Part shown: positions 37,487 through 46,659 of the stretch, in pieces
Position numbering within the stretch: the stretch's first letter is position 1
Layout of the letters: each line of letters begins with the position of its first letter
Assembly: GCA_023475025.1 (NCBI GenBank)
Contig: JAMCWB010000005.1
Location: 124,001-188,000, forward strand
From: Gammaproteobacteria bacterium
GTDB taxonomy: Bacteria > Pseudomonadota > Gammaproteobacteria > Pseudomonadales > Pseudomonadaceae
DNA: 64,000 bases
Direction of reading: 5' to 3'
Notes under the pieces: model-generated
What the model was told of the DNA's origin: nothing
The model's database searches: none
The model's input: only the letters and a program-made list of their open reading frames with translations
Program-made: the position numbers and the translations under genes

Positions 37487-38247
37487 GTCAACGCTTGCAA
37501 GATAAGGTCGCGCTTATTACCGGGGCGGCTAGTGGTATCGGGGAGGCCTGTGCTCGCTTGTTTGTAGCTGAAGGCGCCCGCGTCGTGATGACCGACCTTA
37601 ATGTAGCGGCAGGAGAGCGGATTGCTGCCGAGCTTGGCGATCGGGCGCGCTTTATTGAGCATGATGTCAGTGCTCCTGAGGCGTGGGCAGTAGTCATTTC
37701 AAGCATTCAGGCGCATGAGGGGGGGCTTCATGTGCTGGTCAACAATGCCGGTATTCTTATGCCGGGAACCATTGAGCAAACAAGCCTGGAGCAGTGGCAT
37801 ACGCTGATGCGGGTCAATGCTGACAGTGCTTTTCTGGGTTGCCAGGCAGCTTTGCCACTGATGAAAACTCATGGTGAGGGTGGATCCATCGTCAATATTT
37901 CATCCATCGCTGCACTGGCTGCGCGAGATGACTATATGGCCTATGGCGCCAGTAAGGGTGCTGTGGCTGCCTTAACGCGCAGCGTAGCGGTGCACTGTAG
38001 AAAGCAGAAATATCGAATCCGATGCAACTCTGTGCATCCCGACGGTGTGCTGACTGCCATGACGCGTGCTGCCTACCCAAAAGATATGGATGACGCCTTG
38101 TTTACCATCGATAGTGATCCGATGAACCGGGCTTGCCGACCAGAGGACGTTGCACAGGGTGTCTTGTACCTGGCTGCAGATGAGTCCCGTGCGGTTAACG
38201 GGATTGAACTGCGGATCGATAGTGGCCAGTTCATTATGAGTATCTGA
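37483..38247 (+). CDS. 3beta/17beta-hydroxysteroid dehydrogenase-like SDR
   Basis: This 254-aa SDR tracks the Comamonas 3beta/17beta-HSD sequence pattern: MSQRLQDKVALITGAASGIG, NVAAGERIAAELGDRARFIEHDVS, NNAGILMPG, YGASKGAVAALTRSVAVHCRKQ and NSVHPDGVLTAM. Catalytic Tyr/Lys lie in YMAYGASK. It would oxidise 3beta- or 17beta-hydroxyls to ketones. ATG overlaps the KstD-like stop; the KshB-like gene follows after 2 nt. The three are clearly one operon. Confidence 0.85.
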   Translation: MSQRLQDKVALITGAASGIGEACARLFVAEGARVVMTDLNVAAGERIAAELGDRARFIEHDVSAPEAWAVVISSIQAHEGGLHVLVNNAGILMPGTIEQTSLEQWHTLMRVNADSAFLGCQAALPLMKTHGEGGSIVNISSIAALAARDDYMAYGASKGAVAALTRSVAVHCRKQKYRIRCNSVHPDGVLTAMTRAAYPKDMDDALFTIDSDPMNRACRPEDVAQGVLYLAADESRAVNGIELRIDSGQFIMSI

Positions 38248-38249
38248 CT

Positions 38250-39278
38250 ATGAGTAATGCTTATTTTCCATTGCAAGTGGCTGCTGTTATCCAGGAAACG
38301 CACGATAGTTGTTCGTTCGAATTCCGCGTGCCGGCAGAATATGCAGAGCGTTTCAGCTACAAACCTGGCCAGTTTTTGACCTTGCGCATTCCGTTTGCCG
38401 ATGACTGGCTGCCTCGTTGTTATTCGTTGTGCAGCACACCCTTCAGCGATAAAGAGCTGCGGGTTACTGTCAAGCGCGTTGATGATGGGCGCGGCTCTAA
38501 TTGGTTATGTGACACGCTCAAGGCAGGTGACCAAATAGAAGTCTTGCCGCCTGCTGGTGTTTTTGTTCCGAAAACACTGGACAGTGACTTTTTGCTGTTG
38601 GCGGGTGGTAGTGGGATTACCCCTGTTTTGTCGATCTTGCGTTCTGCACTCAGCCAGGGGAAAGGGCGTGTGCGTCTGGTGTATGCAAACCGCGACGAGC
38701 AGTCGGTTATTTTTCGTGACCTGTTGAATGAGTTGGTCAGTGCGTTCCCTGATCGCTTGCAGGTGGTGCATTGGCTGGCCAGTGTGCAAGGGCATCCCAG
38801 TGTCAAGCAGTTGATGCATCTGGCTGCAGGGTTTGAGGCTGCGGAAGCCTTTATATGTGGGCCAGAACCCTTTATGGATGCCGGTGCAGAGGCTTTGGTC
38901 AAGGCTGGATTGTCGGCCAAATCCGTCCATGTCGAGCGCTTTGTATCCTTGCCCAGTGAAAGTGAACAACCCAACACCGAAAAGGTTGAGCACGCTGGTG
39001 CAACAGCAACCCAGCTGACCGTAGAGCTGGACGGCGAAACCCACACACTTGATTGCGAGCCTGGTGAACTTTTGCTGGCCGCCATGCGTCGTGAGGGTAT
39101 TGAAGCACCCCATTCCTGCCTGGTTGGTTCCTGTGCTTCCTGTATGTGCACGCTGGTATCCGGTGACGTGGATCTGCTGCACAACGATGCCCTGGACCAG
39201 CAGGAGCTGAGTGAAGGCTGGACGCTGGCCTGCCAGGCTGTTGCTACCAGTGACCACGTCCACTTGCGTTTTCCTTGA
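38250..39278 (+). CDS. KshB-like ferredoxin reductase (3-ketosteroid 9alpha-hydroxylase reductase)
   Basis: This 342-aa protein combines an FNR-type FAD domain (RCYSLCST near residue 51), an NAD(P)-binding domain (LLAGGSGITPVLSIL) and a C-terminal plant-type [2Fe-2S] ferredoxin domain. The cluster cysteines are in HSCLVGSCASCMC (Cx4Cx2C spacing), with the last in LACQAV. This is the KshB/PaaE layout. KshB passes electrons to KshA, which hydroxylates C9; no KshA was found in the window. Beside KstD- and HSD-like genes the steroid role is favoured over an aromatic or phenylacetate role. A CoA ligase gene follows in the same operon. Confidence 0.85.
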   Translation: MSNAYFPLQVAAVIQETHDSCSFEFRVPAEYAERFSYKPGQFLTLRIPFADDWLPRCYSLCSTPFSDKELRVTVKRVDDGRGSNWLCDTLKAGDQIEVLPPAGVFVPKTLDSDFLLLAGGSGITPVLSILRSALSQGKGRVRLVYANRDEQSVIFRDLLNELVSAFPDRLQVVHWLASVQGHPSVKQLMHLAAGFEAAEAFICGPEPFMDAGAEALVKAGLSAKSVHVERFVSLPSESEQPNTEKVEHAGATATQLTVELDGETHTLDCEPGELLLAAMRREGIEAPHSCLVGSCASCMCTLVSGDVDLLHNDALDQQELSEGWTLACQAVATSDHVHLRFP

Positions 39279-39299
39279 TTGCTAACAAGAGAGTTGCCC

Positions 39300-40892
39300 A
39301 TGACTGCTGTATTTGCCACGCCGGCTGACCTGCCGCAATCGATTCCGGAACTGGTTTTTCATGCAGCCAGGCTACATGCTGGTCGCTCGGCGCTGGAAGA
39401 AACGGGCCGCCGTATCAATTATGCAGATCTGCCCGAGCATATGTTGGCGGTTACCCGGGCTTTGTTGGCTGCCGGCATCAAGAAAGGTGACCGCATTGCA
39501 TTGTGGGCGCCAAATACCGTTGAGTGGGTGGTGTTGGCATTAGGCCTGCAGGCGGCAGGGGCAGTACTGGTTCCGTTGAATACGCGCATGAAGGGTGCTG
39601 AAGCTGCTGATATTGTTGCCCGCAGTGGTGCGCGTATTGCGTTTGTACAACAAAGCTTTCTTGGCAATGATTACCCTGCAATGCTCGCGGCTGTTCGTCC
39701 AGCAACGCTGGAGACCGTTGTGGTAATCGGCGAGTGTCAGGCTGAATCGGGCCAGATCGCTTTGGTTGATTTCATCGCTGCGGGGACTGAGGTATCGCGT
39801 GCTGCCGCAGAGGCGCGCGCCGCCGAGGTGTCGGCTCATGATCTGTCTGACCTGCTGTTTACCTCGGGAACGACTGGCAAGCCTAAAGGTGTGATGTATG
39901 CGCACGGCCAGAGCCTGCGGGCGTTTAATGAATATGTGCGCATTATTGGCCTGGTTCCAGGGGACAGATACCTTATCGTCAATCCATTCTTTCACTCGTT
40001 TGGCTACAAAGCTGGCTGGTTAACCTGCCTGTTAGGTGGCGCAACTATTTTGCCGCAGCCCATGTTTGATGCTGAAACGGTATTTCATCGGGTTGCGCAG
40101 GATAAGGTCACGATCATGCCAGGGCCGCCAACCCTTTACCTGTCTATGCTCGATCACCCTGCATTGTCGAAGGCCGATCTCTCTTCCTTGCGCGTCGCCG
40201 TTACGGGCGCATCAACCATACCGCCGGTATTGATCAAGCGTATGCGTGAGGAGTTGGGCTTTGCTGTGGTGACTACGGCTTACGGACTCACAGAATGTGG
40301 GGGGCTGGCAACTATTTGTGATCCGCATGATTCGGCAGAAACGATCGCGCTGACCAGTGGCAAGCCGATCCCGGGTACCGAGTTGGCCATTTTGGATCAG
40401 CACGGGCAACGGTTGCCTGCCGGTGAGCAGGGTGAGATTTGTTTGCGCGGCTTCCATGTCATGCAGGGGTATTTCCAGAACGAAAAGGCCACTGCTGAGT
40501 CGATAGATTCCGCCGCCTGGCTGCACACGGGTGATGTTGGCAGTCTCGATGAGGCCGGTAACTTGCGTATTACTGGCCGCCTCAAGGATATGTTTATCGT
40601 TGGTGGATTCAATTGTTATCCCGCAGAAATTGAGGCGGGATTGAGTGAGCATCCTGCCATTGCTCAGGTTGCGGTGTTCGGTATTCCTGACCCACGCATG
40701 GGGGAGGTTGGTTGTGCTTGTGTCGTACTGCGTCAAGGCAGCGACCTGGATAGTGATGCCCTGATCAGCTGGGCTCGGGAGCGCATGGCCAATTACAAGG
40801 TTCCGCGCAAAGTGGTCTTCATGCCATCACTGCCCACCAATGCGTCAAACAAGGTCGACAAGCTGGCTCTTAGCCGTCAATTAGCTGCATAG
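39300..40892 (+). CDS. acyl-CoA synthetase (FadD3-like ligase)
   Basis: This 530-aa AMP-forming ligase of the ANL family has the P-loop motif FTSGTTGKPKGVMYAHG near residue 200. YGLTECGG follows near 330, the hinge RITGRLKDMFIVGGFNCYPAEIE near 430 and the catalytic lysine near the C-terminus (TNASNKVDKLALSR). The start is MTAVFATPAD at 39300, as the frame upstream belongs to the preceding gene. The operon is KstD, HSD, KshB, ligase. FadD3 activates the ring-degradation acid HIP in actinobacteria; that is one plausible substrate, and bile-acid side chains are another. Confidence 0.8.
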   Translation: MTAVFATPADLPQSIPELVFHAARLHAGRSALEETGRRINYADLPEHMLAVTRALLAAGIKKGDRIALWAPNTVEWVVLALGLQAAGAVLVPLNTRMKGAEAADIVARSGARIAFVQQSFLGNDYPAMLAAVRPATLETVVVIGECQAESGQIALVDFIAAGTEVSRAAAEARAAEVSAHDLSDLLFTSGTTGKPKGVMYAHGQSLRAFNEYVRIIGLVPGDRYLIVNPFFHSFGYKAGWLTCLLGGATILPQPMFDAETVFHRVAQDKVTIMPGPPTLYLSMLDHPALSKADLSSLRVAVTGASTIPPVLIKRMREELGFAVVTTAYGLTECGGLATICDPHDSAETIALTSGKPIPGTELAILDQHGQRLPAGEQGEICLRGFHVMQGYFQNEKATAESIDSAAWLHTGDVGSLDEAGNLRITGRLKDMFIVGGFNCYPAEIEAGLSEHPAIAQVAVFGIPDPRMGEVGCACVVLRQGSDLDSDALISWARERMANYKVPRKVVFMPSLPTNASNKVDKLALSRQLAA

Positions 40893-40905
40893 CATTCTCC
40901 GTTAG

Positions 40906-40941
40906 CCCGCCTAACTCATTTGGAGTAGGCGGGTTTTTTTT
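40906..40941 (+). terminator. terminator of the KstD-KshB-ligase operon
   Basis: Stem CCCGCCTA...TAGGCGGG (inner ACTC/GAG pairing) followed by eight T. Confidence 0.85.
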
Positions 40942-41000
40942 ACCTTGGGGATACTGTTTATACACCCGCAAGAGGTGTGGATAATAAACAGGAGCTCAAT

Positions 41001-42650
41001 GTGAATAAAAACCTCAAAACGCTTCAGGGTCTGCCTCTGCTGAAGCCACTGGCATTTGCCGTCGCTGCCAGCATGGCGCCTGCTGCCATGGCCTTTCCGA
41101 CCATCGAGTTTGATAATGGATTGACCATCGATTCTCAGGTCACCGTTAACTACACCTACTCATTCCGTACCCGCAGCCCGGATAGCCACTATCTGGCTGA
41201 CCCGAACAATGATGATGGTACGCGTAACTTCAAGCGTTACCGTCCAGTGAATAACCGAGTAAGTCTGTTCGGCGAGGTCATCGCACAGAAAGACAATATC
41301 GGTGCGGTGCTGCGTGGCAGTCATTTTTACGATGAAGTCTACAAGCGCGACAACAACAATGACTCGCCAGATACCGTTAACCGCGTCGTTGCCAACGTGG
41401 GTGATGAAAAGCGCTTTGTCGGTAAAACCCGCAATGATAGTGGCAGCCGTTTTCAATTACTGGATGCCTACGTTTACGGCAACTGGCCGATCGGTGAGCG
41501 CCAATACCTGTCACTGAATGCGGGGCGTCATCTGGTGGCCTGGGGTGAAAGCCTGTTCTGGCCCAATATCAGTCAAGGGCAGGCGCCTGTTGATGCGACC
41601 AAATTCAACGTGCCGGGTACCGAAGCTAAAGATGCCTACCTGCCGGTAAATCAGGTTTCATTCACCTATGCACTGAATGACAGCTGGGCTCTGACTGGTT
41701 TCTATCAGCTGGAGTGGGAAGAAACCCGCCTTAACCCGGTTGGTGACTTCTTCGGTAGTGACTTCTTTGGTCCGGGTTCACAGTTTTTCAGACTGGCTCC
41801 GGGTGTGATCGATACGCTGCCTGACAATACGTTTCGCGTCGTTAATACAGCTGGTGAGGCTGAGCCGCGTGACTCTGGCCAGTGGGGTGTGGGCCTGCGC
41901 TGGAATGTTGACTTCAACACAGAGCTGGGCTTGTACCATTACCGTTACCATGATCGCGTGGCTGCGATGTTCTTTGACTTCAGCGGGGCGACACAGTTCT
42001 CCTCATTGAGCAGTATCGACAAACTGGGTTTTGGAGCTGGTGTTCCGGCACTCAAGTTTGGTTACTTTGAAGATATCAAGCTTACCGGTCTGAGTTTGAC
42101 CTCAAAAGTGGGTGATGTGCAGGTCGGTTCTGACCTGAGTCTTCGTCAGGACGCCCCCGTTTATCTGGACAACGGCGCACCAACGACTGGTGACCTGCTG
42201 ATGTCCAGCCTCAATGCGGTCTACATTCAAGGCCCTTCACGGCTAGCGCAACAGACCACTTGGTTGGGCGAAATCGTCAATGAGCGGGTACAAAGCGTAG
42301 ACACATTGCGTGTGACGGGTGGTGGTCCGGGCGTTGATGGTAATTTCAAAGACTACGGAACCCGTTCGGCAACCATTATCGGCTTGGGCTCTTATTTCGA
42401 CTACCCCAGTATCATGCAGGGCTGGGACCTTACCTTGTCAGCCGTTTGGCAGCAGAACCTCGACGGGTTTGCTTACCAGGGTCTGGGTGAAAGTGAGAAG
42501 CGTCTGACTCTGGGTGCAGACTTCAGTTACCTCGGCAACTTCGAGATTGGTATGACCTGGGTTAATTATCTTTCGTCCGCGAATGTTGATAAGGGACGTA
42601 CCATGTCCGACCGTGACTACCTCTCAATCAACGCGAAGTACACCTTCTAG
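41001..42650 (+). CDS. DUF1302 family outer-membrane protein
   Basis: This 549-aa protein starts at GTG 41001 (CAGGAG 6 nt upstream) with a signal peptide ending APAAMAF. The mature part is rich in aromatic, alternating segments (e.g. VTVNYTYSFRTR, TYVNYLSSANVDKGR-type C-terminus ending AKYTF with a terminal Phe), typical of an outer-membrane beta-barrel. DUF1302 proteins recur with DUF1329 in clusters for steroids, ethylphenol and other hydrophobic substrates, but function is unproven. It is followed by a DUF1329 gene after 12 nt. No shared operator is visible in its short upstream region. Confidence 0.8.
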   Translation: MNKNLKTLQGLPLLKPLAFAVAASMAPAAMAFPTIEFDNGLTIDSQVTVNYTYSFRTRSPDSHYLADPNNDDGTRNFKRYRPVNNRVSLFGEVIAQKDNIGAVLRGSHFYDEVYKRDNNNDSPDTVNRVVANVGDEKRFVGKTRNDSGSRFQLLDAYVYGNWPIGERQYLSLNAGRHLVAWGESLFWPNISQGQAPVDATKFNVPGTEAKDAYLPVNQVSFTYALNDSWALTGFYQLEWEETRLNPVGDFFGSDFFGPGSQFFRLAPGVIDTLPDNTFRVVNTAGEAEPRDSGQWGVGLRWNVDFNTELGLYHYRYHDRVAAMFFDFSGATQFSSLSSIDKLGFGAGVPALKFGYFEDIKLTGLSLTSKVGDVQVGSDLSLRQDAPVYLDNGAPTTGDLLMSSLNAVYIQGPSRLAQQTTWLGEIVNERVQSVDTLRVTGGGPGVDGNFKDYGTRSATIIGLGSYFDYPSIMQGWDLTLSAVWQQNLDGFAYQGLGESEKRLTLGADFSYLGNFEIGMTWVNYLSSANVDKGRTMSDRDYLSINAKYTF

Positions 42651-42662
42651 GGAGCAGTCAGT

Positions 42663-44042
42663 ATGCGTGTAATTAAACCTTTTTGTATGACTTTGCTGGC
42701 TGCGCAGTGCGCAGTGGCGGCCACCTTGGCCCAGGCTGCGGCAACGCCTGAAGAAATTGCCCGGCTAGGCCAGGATTTGACTTGTGTGGGTGCTGAAAAG
42801 GCAGGTAATGCCGATGACAGCCTCACTGCGTGGACTGGCAAGTGGCTGGGTGCGCCTGACCATATCGACTTCCAGGGCACTGGGCACCATCCTATTGATC
42901 CATACCCGGATGATCGTCCCTTGTTCGTGATTACTGCGGACAATGTGCACGAATATGCTGATCGCCTTTCAGCTGGTCAGAAGGCATTGTTTGAGACCTA
43001 CCCTGACACTTTCCAGATGCCTGTCTATGAAACCCGCCGTGATTTCCGTTTCCCGGACTCGGTCTGCGAGGCAACCCTGGAAAATGCCAAGTCAGCCAAG
43101 CTGGTTGATGATGGTGAAGGCGTTGTTGCAACTACCGGTGGTATCCTGTTCCCGTTCCCTAAAACCGGGTTAGAGCTGATGTGGACATCGTCCTTCTTCA
43201 CCTACAGGCCCTGGACTGAAGAATATGTCTCTGACAACGCCTACGTTCTGAATAACGGGCGCATTAACTGGGGTCGTGTGCAATCCAGGAATCTGGCGCC
43301 ACAACTCGAGCCTGGCCGAATTGGCAAGACTGAAGGCCCCTCTTCTTTTTATCTGAACGAAACGCTGTTGCCTCAGCGTGACCGGGGTGAGATCAATACT
43401 GGTATGGAGTTCTTTAACCACCGTACTGATCCTCGTCAAAGTTGGCGCTATGACCCTGGTACCCGTCGTGTGCGTCAATCCCCAGAATACGGGTTTGACA
43501 TGCAGTTCCCGGGGACGGGTGGATCGATTACGGTTGACGAAGTCCGTATCTTCAATGGTTCAGGGCAGCGGTATAACTGGAGTATTGTAGGCAAGCAGGA
43601 GATGTATATCCCGGCTAACACCTATCGTATTCATTCCAATGACTTGAGCTACGATGAGTTGTTGCAACCTAATCATGCCAATCCTGAGCATATGCGTTAT
43701 GAGCTGCGCCGTGTCTGGGTATTGGAAGCCAATCTGAAAGATAACTATCGCCACCTGTATACCAAGCGTCATATGTATATCGATGAAGATAGCTGGTTAA
43801 TGATCATGGCTGATAACTATGATGCCCGTGGTGGTTTGTGGCGTACATCGATGATGAACTATTTCTACGCACCTGAGGCTGAGACCTGGCAGGCTGGTGT
43901 TGGTCTATATCATGATCTATTGGCGAGAAGCTATCTGGCATTTAACCTGATCAATGAGCAGCCACGTGGTTATATTCTCAATCGTGGTGATTTGTCTTCA
44001 CGTGACTTTGGACCTGAGGCGGCTCGCCGCGCCGGTCGATAA
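42663..44042 (+). CDS. DUF1329 family periplasmic/outer-membrane-associated protein
   Basis: This 459-aa protein has a signal peptide (residues 1-26, ending TLAQAAATPEE) and the DUF1329 domain. The domain resembles outer-membrane lipoprotein-sorting proteins, with KQEMYIPANTYRIHS, LRRVWVLEANLKDN and SWRYDPGTRRVRQSPEYG. It is co-transcribed with the DUF1302 gene. The pair may transport or extract hydrophobic substrates from the outer membrane; that is inferred from genomic recurrence. It ends before a strong terminator. Confidence 0.8.
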   Translation: MRVIKPFCMTLLAAQCAVAATLAQAAATPEEIARLGQDLTCVGAEKAGNADDSLTAWTGKWLGAPDHIDFQGTGHHPIDPYPDDRPLFVITADNVHEYADRLSAGQKALFETYPDTFQMPVYETRRDFRFPDSVCEATLENAKSAKLVDDGEGVVATTGGILFPFPKTGLELMWTSSFFTYRPWTEEYVSDNAYVLNNGRINWGRVQSRNLAPQLEPGRIGKTEGPSSFYLNETLLPQRDRGEINTGMEFFNHRTDPRQSWRYDPGTRRVRQSPEYGFDMQFPGTGGSITVDEVRIFNGSGQRYNWSIVGKQEMYIPANTYRIHSNDLSYDELLQPNHANPEHMRYELRRVWVLEANLKDNYRHLYTKRHMYIDEDSWLMIMADNYDARGGLWRTSMMNYFYAPEAETWQAGVGLYHDLLARSYLAFNLINEQPRGYILNRGDLSSRDFGPEAARRAGR

Positions 44043-44067
44043 TCGAAGGTAAAATCGTCTGGTTAAT

Positions 44068-44105
44068 AAAAACCCCACCAACTATTCAGTTGGCGGGGTT
44101 TTTTT
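44068..44105. terminator. terminator between convergent genes
   Basis: Stem CCCCACCAACT/AGTTGGCGGGG (one A-C mismatch) with ATTC loop, T run on the plus strand and A run on the left, so it can act in both directions. Confidence 0.8.
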
Positions 44106-44122
44106 ATCGTCTGATTAAAAGG

Positions 44123-44875
44123 TTAAGCAGTAAGACTGCCGCCATTGAGTGGTAGCACTTGCCCTGTGACCCAGCTAGCTTCGCGTGAAGCAAAGTAGGC
44201 CACGCCGGCACCAACATCCTCTGGCGAGCCCGCGCGGGGAACAAAACAGGTCTTTTTCGCCAGCTCGTCGGAGTCCCAGTTATTCATGGTGCCGAGTGAA
44301 AGCGCATTGACCGTGATCCCTTTGCGGCCAGTTTCTGCCGCCAGGTGGCGAATAAAGCCAACCGCGCCGGCTTTAGAGGCTGCATAGGCAGCAATTCCCA
44401 TGGGCAAACCGGCCCGCCAGGACTCCGACGTGATGGCGACCACACGTCCGTACCCGCGCTCTATCATGCCGGGCACTATGACATGGCACGCATTCATCAG
44501 GCCGAACAGGTTTAGGTTGATAAAGCTTTCCCAGTCTTCACGACTGGATTCGATAAATTTCTTGTAACCCATGCCATTGACGGGAACACCTGCATTGGAG
44601 ACCAGAATATCGATAGGGCCTGCTTCCGCTTCAACATGATCAACCATCGCCTTGATTGCAGCATAGTCAGTAACATCGGCCGGAGCAGCAATAGCCGAAT
44701 AGCCTTTTTCCTGCAACTGGGTGGCAGCGGCTTGAGCGCGCTCTGGGTAAAAGTCATTTATAGCAACGGTCGCCCCAAGTTTCGCTAGTGTTTCAGCGAT
44801 ACCCAGGCCCATGCCTCGACCTGCGCCAGTTACAAGAGCAACTTGCCCGGCTAAAGAAAAAAGTGCTTGGTTCAT
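44123..44875 (-). CDS. SDR family oxidoreductase
   Basis: This 250-aa SDR has VTGAGRGMGLG near residue 15, SNAGVPVNG near 95 and the active site SESW/YAASKAGAVGFIRHLA. The substrate is unknown; in steroid clusters such SDRs oxidise ring or side-chain hydroxyls, or the beta-hydroxyacyl-CoA of side chains. It follows the enoyl-CoA hydratase gene after 17 nt on the minus strand, suggesting hydration then oxidation of the same acyl-CoA. Start codon at 44875. Confidence 0.78.
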   Translation of the reverse strand: MNQALFSLAGQVALVTGAGRGMGLGIAETLAKLGATVAINDFYPERAQAAATQLQEKGYSAIAAPADVTDYAAIKAMVDHVEAEAGPIDILVSNAGVPVNGMGYKKFIESSREDWESFINLNLFGLMNACHVIVPGMIERGYGRVVAITSESWRAGLPMGIAAYAASKAGAVGFIRHLAAETGRKGITVNALSLGTMNNWDSDELAKKTCFVPRAGSPEDVGAGVAYFASREASWVTGQVLPLNGGSLTA

Positions 44876-44892
44876 TAAGGATTCCTTGATGT

Positions 44893-45678
44893 TTATTCGC
44901 CAGTGAATTCAGGGCGACGTTTCTCTATAAAGGCCTGCATGCCTTCTTTTTGATCCCTGGAGGCAAACAGCAAGGCATTGGCTTTGCGCTCGAGTGCGAG
45001 CCCGGCTTCCAGAGACGCATCCATGCCAGCGAGGATCACTTCCTTGATCTGCTCAGCAGCCAATGGAGGCATGGCGGCAATAAGCTTGGCTTGTGATAAA
45101 GCGGTATCTTGCAGTTGATTATCATCGGTGACTTCGCTGACCAGGCCCCCAATCCATGCTTCTTCAGCCGTGATCGGTCGGCCAGTCAGAGCCATTTGCA
45201 TTGCTTTGGCTTTGCCCAGGGCGCGCACCAGGCGTTGTGTGCCGCCAATCCCGGGCATGATGCCAATGCGTATTTCCGGCTGACAAAACCTGGCACTTTG
45301 ACTGGCAATAATAATGTCGGCGTGCATGGCTAGTTCGCAGCCGCCGCCATAGGCGTAACCCGCTACGGCGGCAATCACTGGCTTGGGGCAATGTTGTATG
45401 GGAGCCCATACGCGCTCCGTGTGGCGCTGATAAATGTCGATAGGGCCAACGCCGGCCATGCTGGAAATATCACCTCCCGCGGCAAAGACCTGGTTACCTC
45501 CAGTCAAGATGATGCAACGCACTTCAGGATCATGGCCGTAATGGCTGAAGGCTGCGGACAGTTCAGCCTGAAGCTCCAGGCTGAGCGCGTTACTTACTGC
45601 TGGGCGGTTCAGTTGCAACCGCACAACACCGGTTGCGGGCTGATCAATCAGCAGTAAGTCGGCTATAGGGTCAGGCAT
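44893..45678 (-). CDS. enoyl-CoA hydratase/isomerase family protein
   Basis: This 261-aa crotonase has the oxyanion-hole segments AGGDISSMAG and AYGGGCELAMHAD. Catalytic-position glutamates lie in GGGCELAMHAD and FCQPEIRIGIMPGIGGTQRL, and a C-terminal AFIEKRRPEF tail follows. It probably hydrates an enoyl-CoA of a steroid intermediate. ATG 45678 was preferred to the longer frame, which runs into the operator. Operator site 4 lies 68 bp upstream, shared with the divergent SDR at 45819. Confidence 0.87.
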   Translation of the reverse strand: MPDPIADLLLIDQPATGVVRLQLNRPAVSNALSLELQAELSAAFSHYGHDPEVRCIILTGGNQVFAAGGDISSMAGVGPIDIYQRHTERVWAPIQHCPKPVIAAVAGYAYGGGCELAMHADIIIASQSARFCQPEIRIGIMPGIGGTQRLVRALGKAKAMQMALTGRPITAEEAWIGGLVSEVTDDNQLQDTALSQAKLIAAMPPLAAEQIKEVILAGMDASLEAGLALERKANALLFASRDQKEGMQAFIEKRRPEFTGE

Positions 45679-45745
45679 GACGCAGCACTCCGGTAATGAA
45701 TGGCAATACTCGCAATGATTGTCTGTACCCGATGGGTGCAACTCA

Positions 45746-45761
45746 TCGTCCGTTCAGACGA
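45746..45761. promoter_or_regulatory. candidate regulon operator, site 4
   Basis: TCGTCC-GTTC-AGACGA between divergent enoyl-CoA hydratase and SDR genes. Confidence 0.65.
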
Positions 45762-45818
45762 AGTGCCTGTGTGGCCCAAGCCCCTACAGTGATGTCATGA
45801 CGAAATAGGGGGTCATGA

Positions 45819-46604
45819 ATGAACCTGACAGAGCAGCTGAACTATAGCGACAAGGTTGTACTGATTACTGGCGGTACCAAGGGTATTGGTGCCGGTATCG
45901 CCTGCGGTTTTTTGCAGGCTGGAGCCAGCGTTATCGTTTGTGGTCGCCAGGAACCAGAAGAGTTGCCGCAATTCAATGGCCGGAAAGCACGTTTTCTTGC
46001 TGCAGATGTGCGTGATGGCGAAGCTATGGCCGAAGTATTCGCAGCCATTACTGAACACTACGGTCGCCTTGATGTATTGGTCAACAATGCTGGTGGCAGT
46101 CCGCAAGTTGACGCGGCCACGGTTTCGCCACGGTTTAGTGAAAGTATCTTCCGTCTTAATCTTCTGGCTCCGCTCAATATTGCACAACAAGCCAATCAGG
46201 CAATGCAGAAGCAGCCTGAAGGTGGTGTGATCATTTTTATTGGTTCAGTCAGTGCATCTCGTCCCTCGCCAGGCACTGCGGCTTACGGCGCGGCCAAGGC
46301 GGGTATTGTCTCGCTGGCCAGTTCGCTGGCGGTTGAGTGGGCGCCCAAAGTCCGTGTGCTATGTATCAGTCCTGGACTTATCCGAACCGAGCAATCGCAT
46401 CTCCATTATGGCGACGACGCAGGTATAGCGGCTGTCGGGCAAACCATTCCTGCTGGGCGTATGGGTGAGCCGGACGATATCGCCAACGCTTGTCTTTACG
46501 CCGCCTCACCAATGGCGGCCTATTTCAGTGGTACCAATCTGCTCTTGCACGGAGGTGGTGAGAAGCCGGCATTTCTGGCGGCCTCCACAGCGGGCAAGGC
46601 GTGA
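45819..46604 (+). CDS. SDR family oxidoreductase (IpdF-like candidate)
   Basis: This 261-aa SDR has ITGGTKGIGAGIA near residue 16, NNAGGSPQ near 90, and the active site GSVSASRPS with YGAAKAGIVSLASSLAVEW. It begins an operon with MaoC-DUF35, acyl-CoA dehydrogenases, a MaoC protein and an Ltp2-like aldolase. In actinobacterial C/D-ring degradation, an SDR (IpdF) reduces a hydroxy/keto-indane-CoA intermediate; that is one candidate. It may instead act on the side-chain 3-hydroxyacyl-CoA. Confidence 0.75.
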   Translation: MNLTEQLNYSDKVVLITGGTKGIGAGIACGFLQAGASVIVCGRQEPEELPQFNGRKARFLAADVRDGEAMAEVFAAITEHYGRLDVLVNNAGGSPQVDAATVSPRFSESIFRLNLLAPLNIAQQANQAMQKQPEGGVIIFIGSVSASRPSPGTAAYGAAKAGIVSLASSLAVEWAPKVRVLCISPGLIRTEQSHLHYGDDAGIAAVGQTIPAGRMGEPDDIANACLYAASPMAAYFSGTNLLLHGGGEKPAFLAASTAGKA

Positions 46605-46659
46605 TCCAACCTGACCGTGCCCGAAAGGCATTGTCCATGAGAATAATCAGGAGACGAAC

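Noticed and set aside
38420..39319. 299-codon minus-strand frame opposite the KshB-like gene
   Set aside because: Antisense of a clear reductase; serine-rich composition arises from the codon pattern of the real gene.
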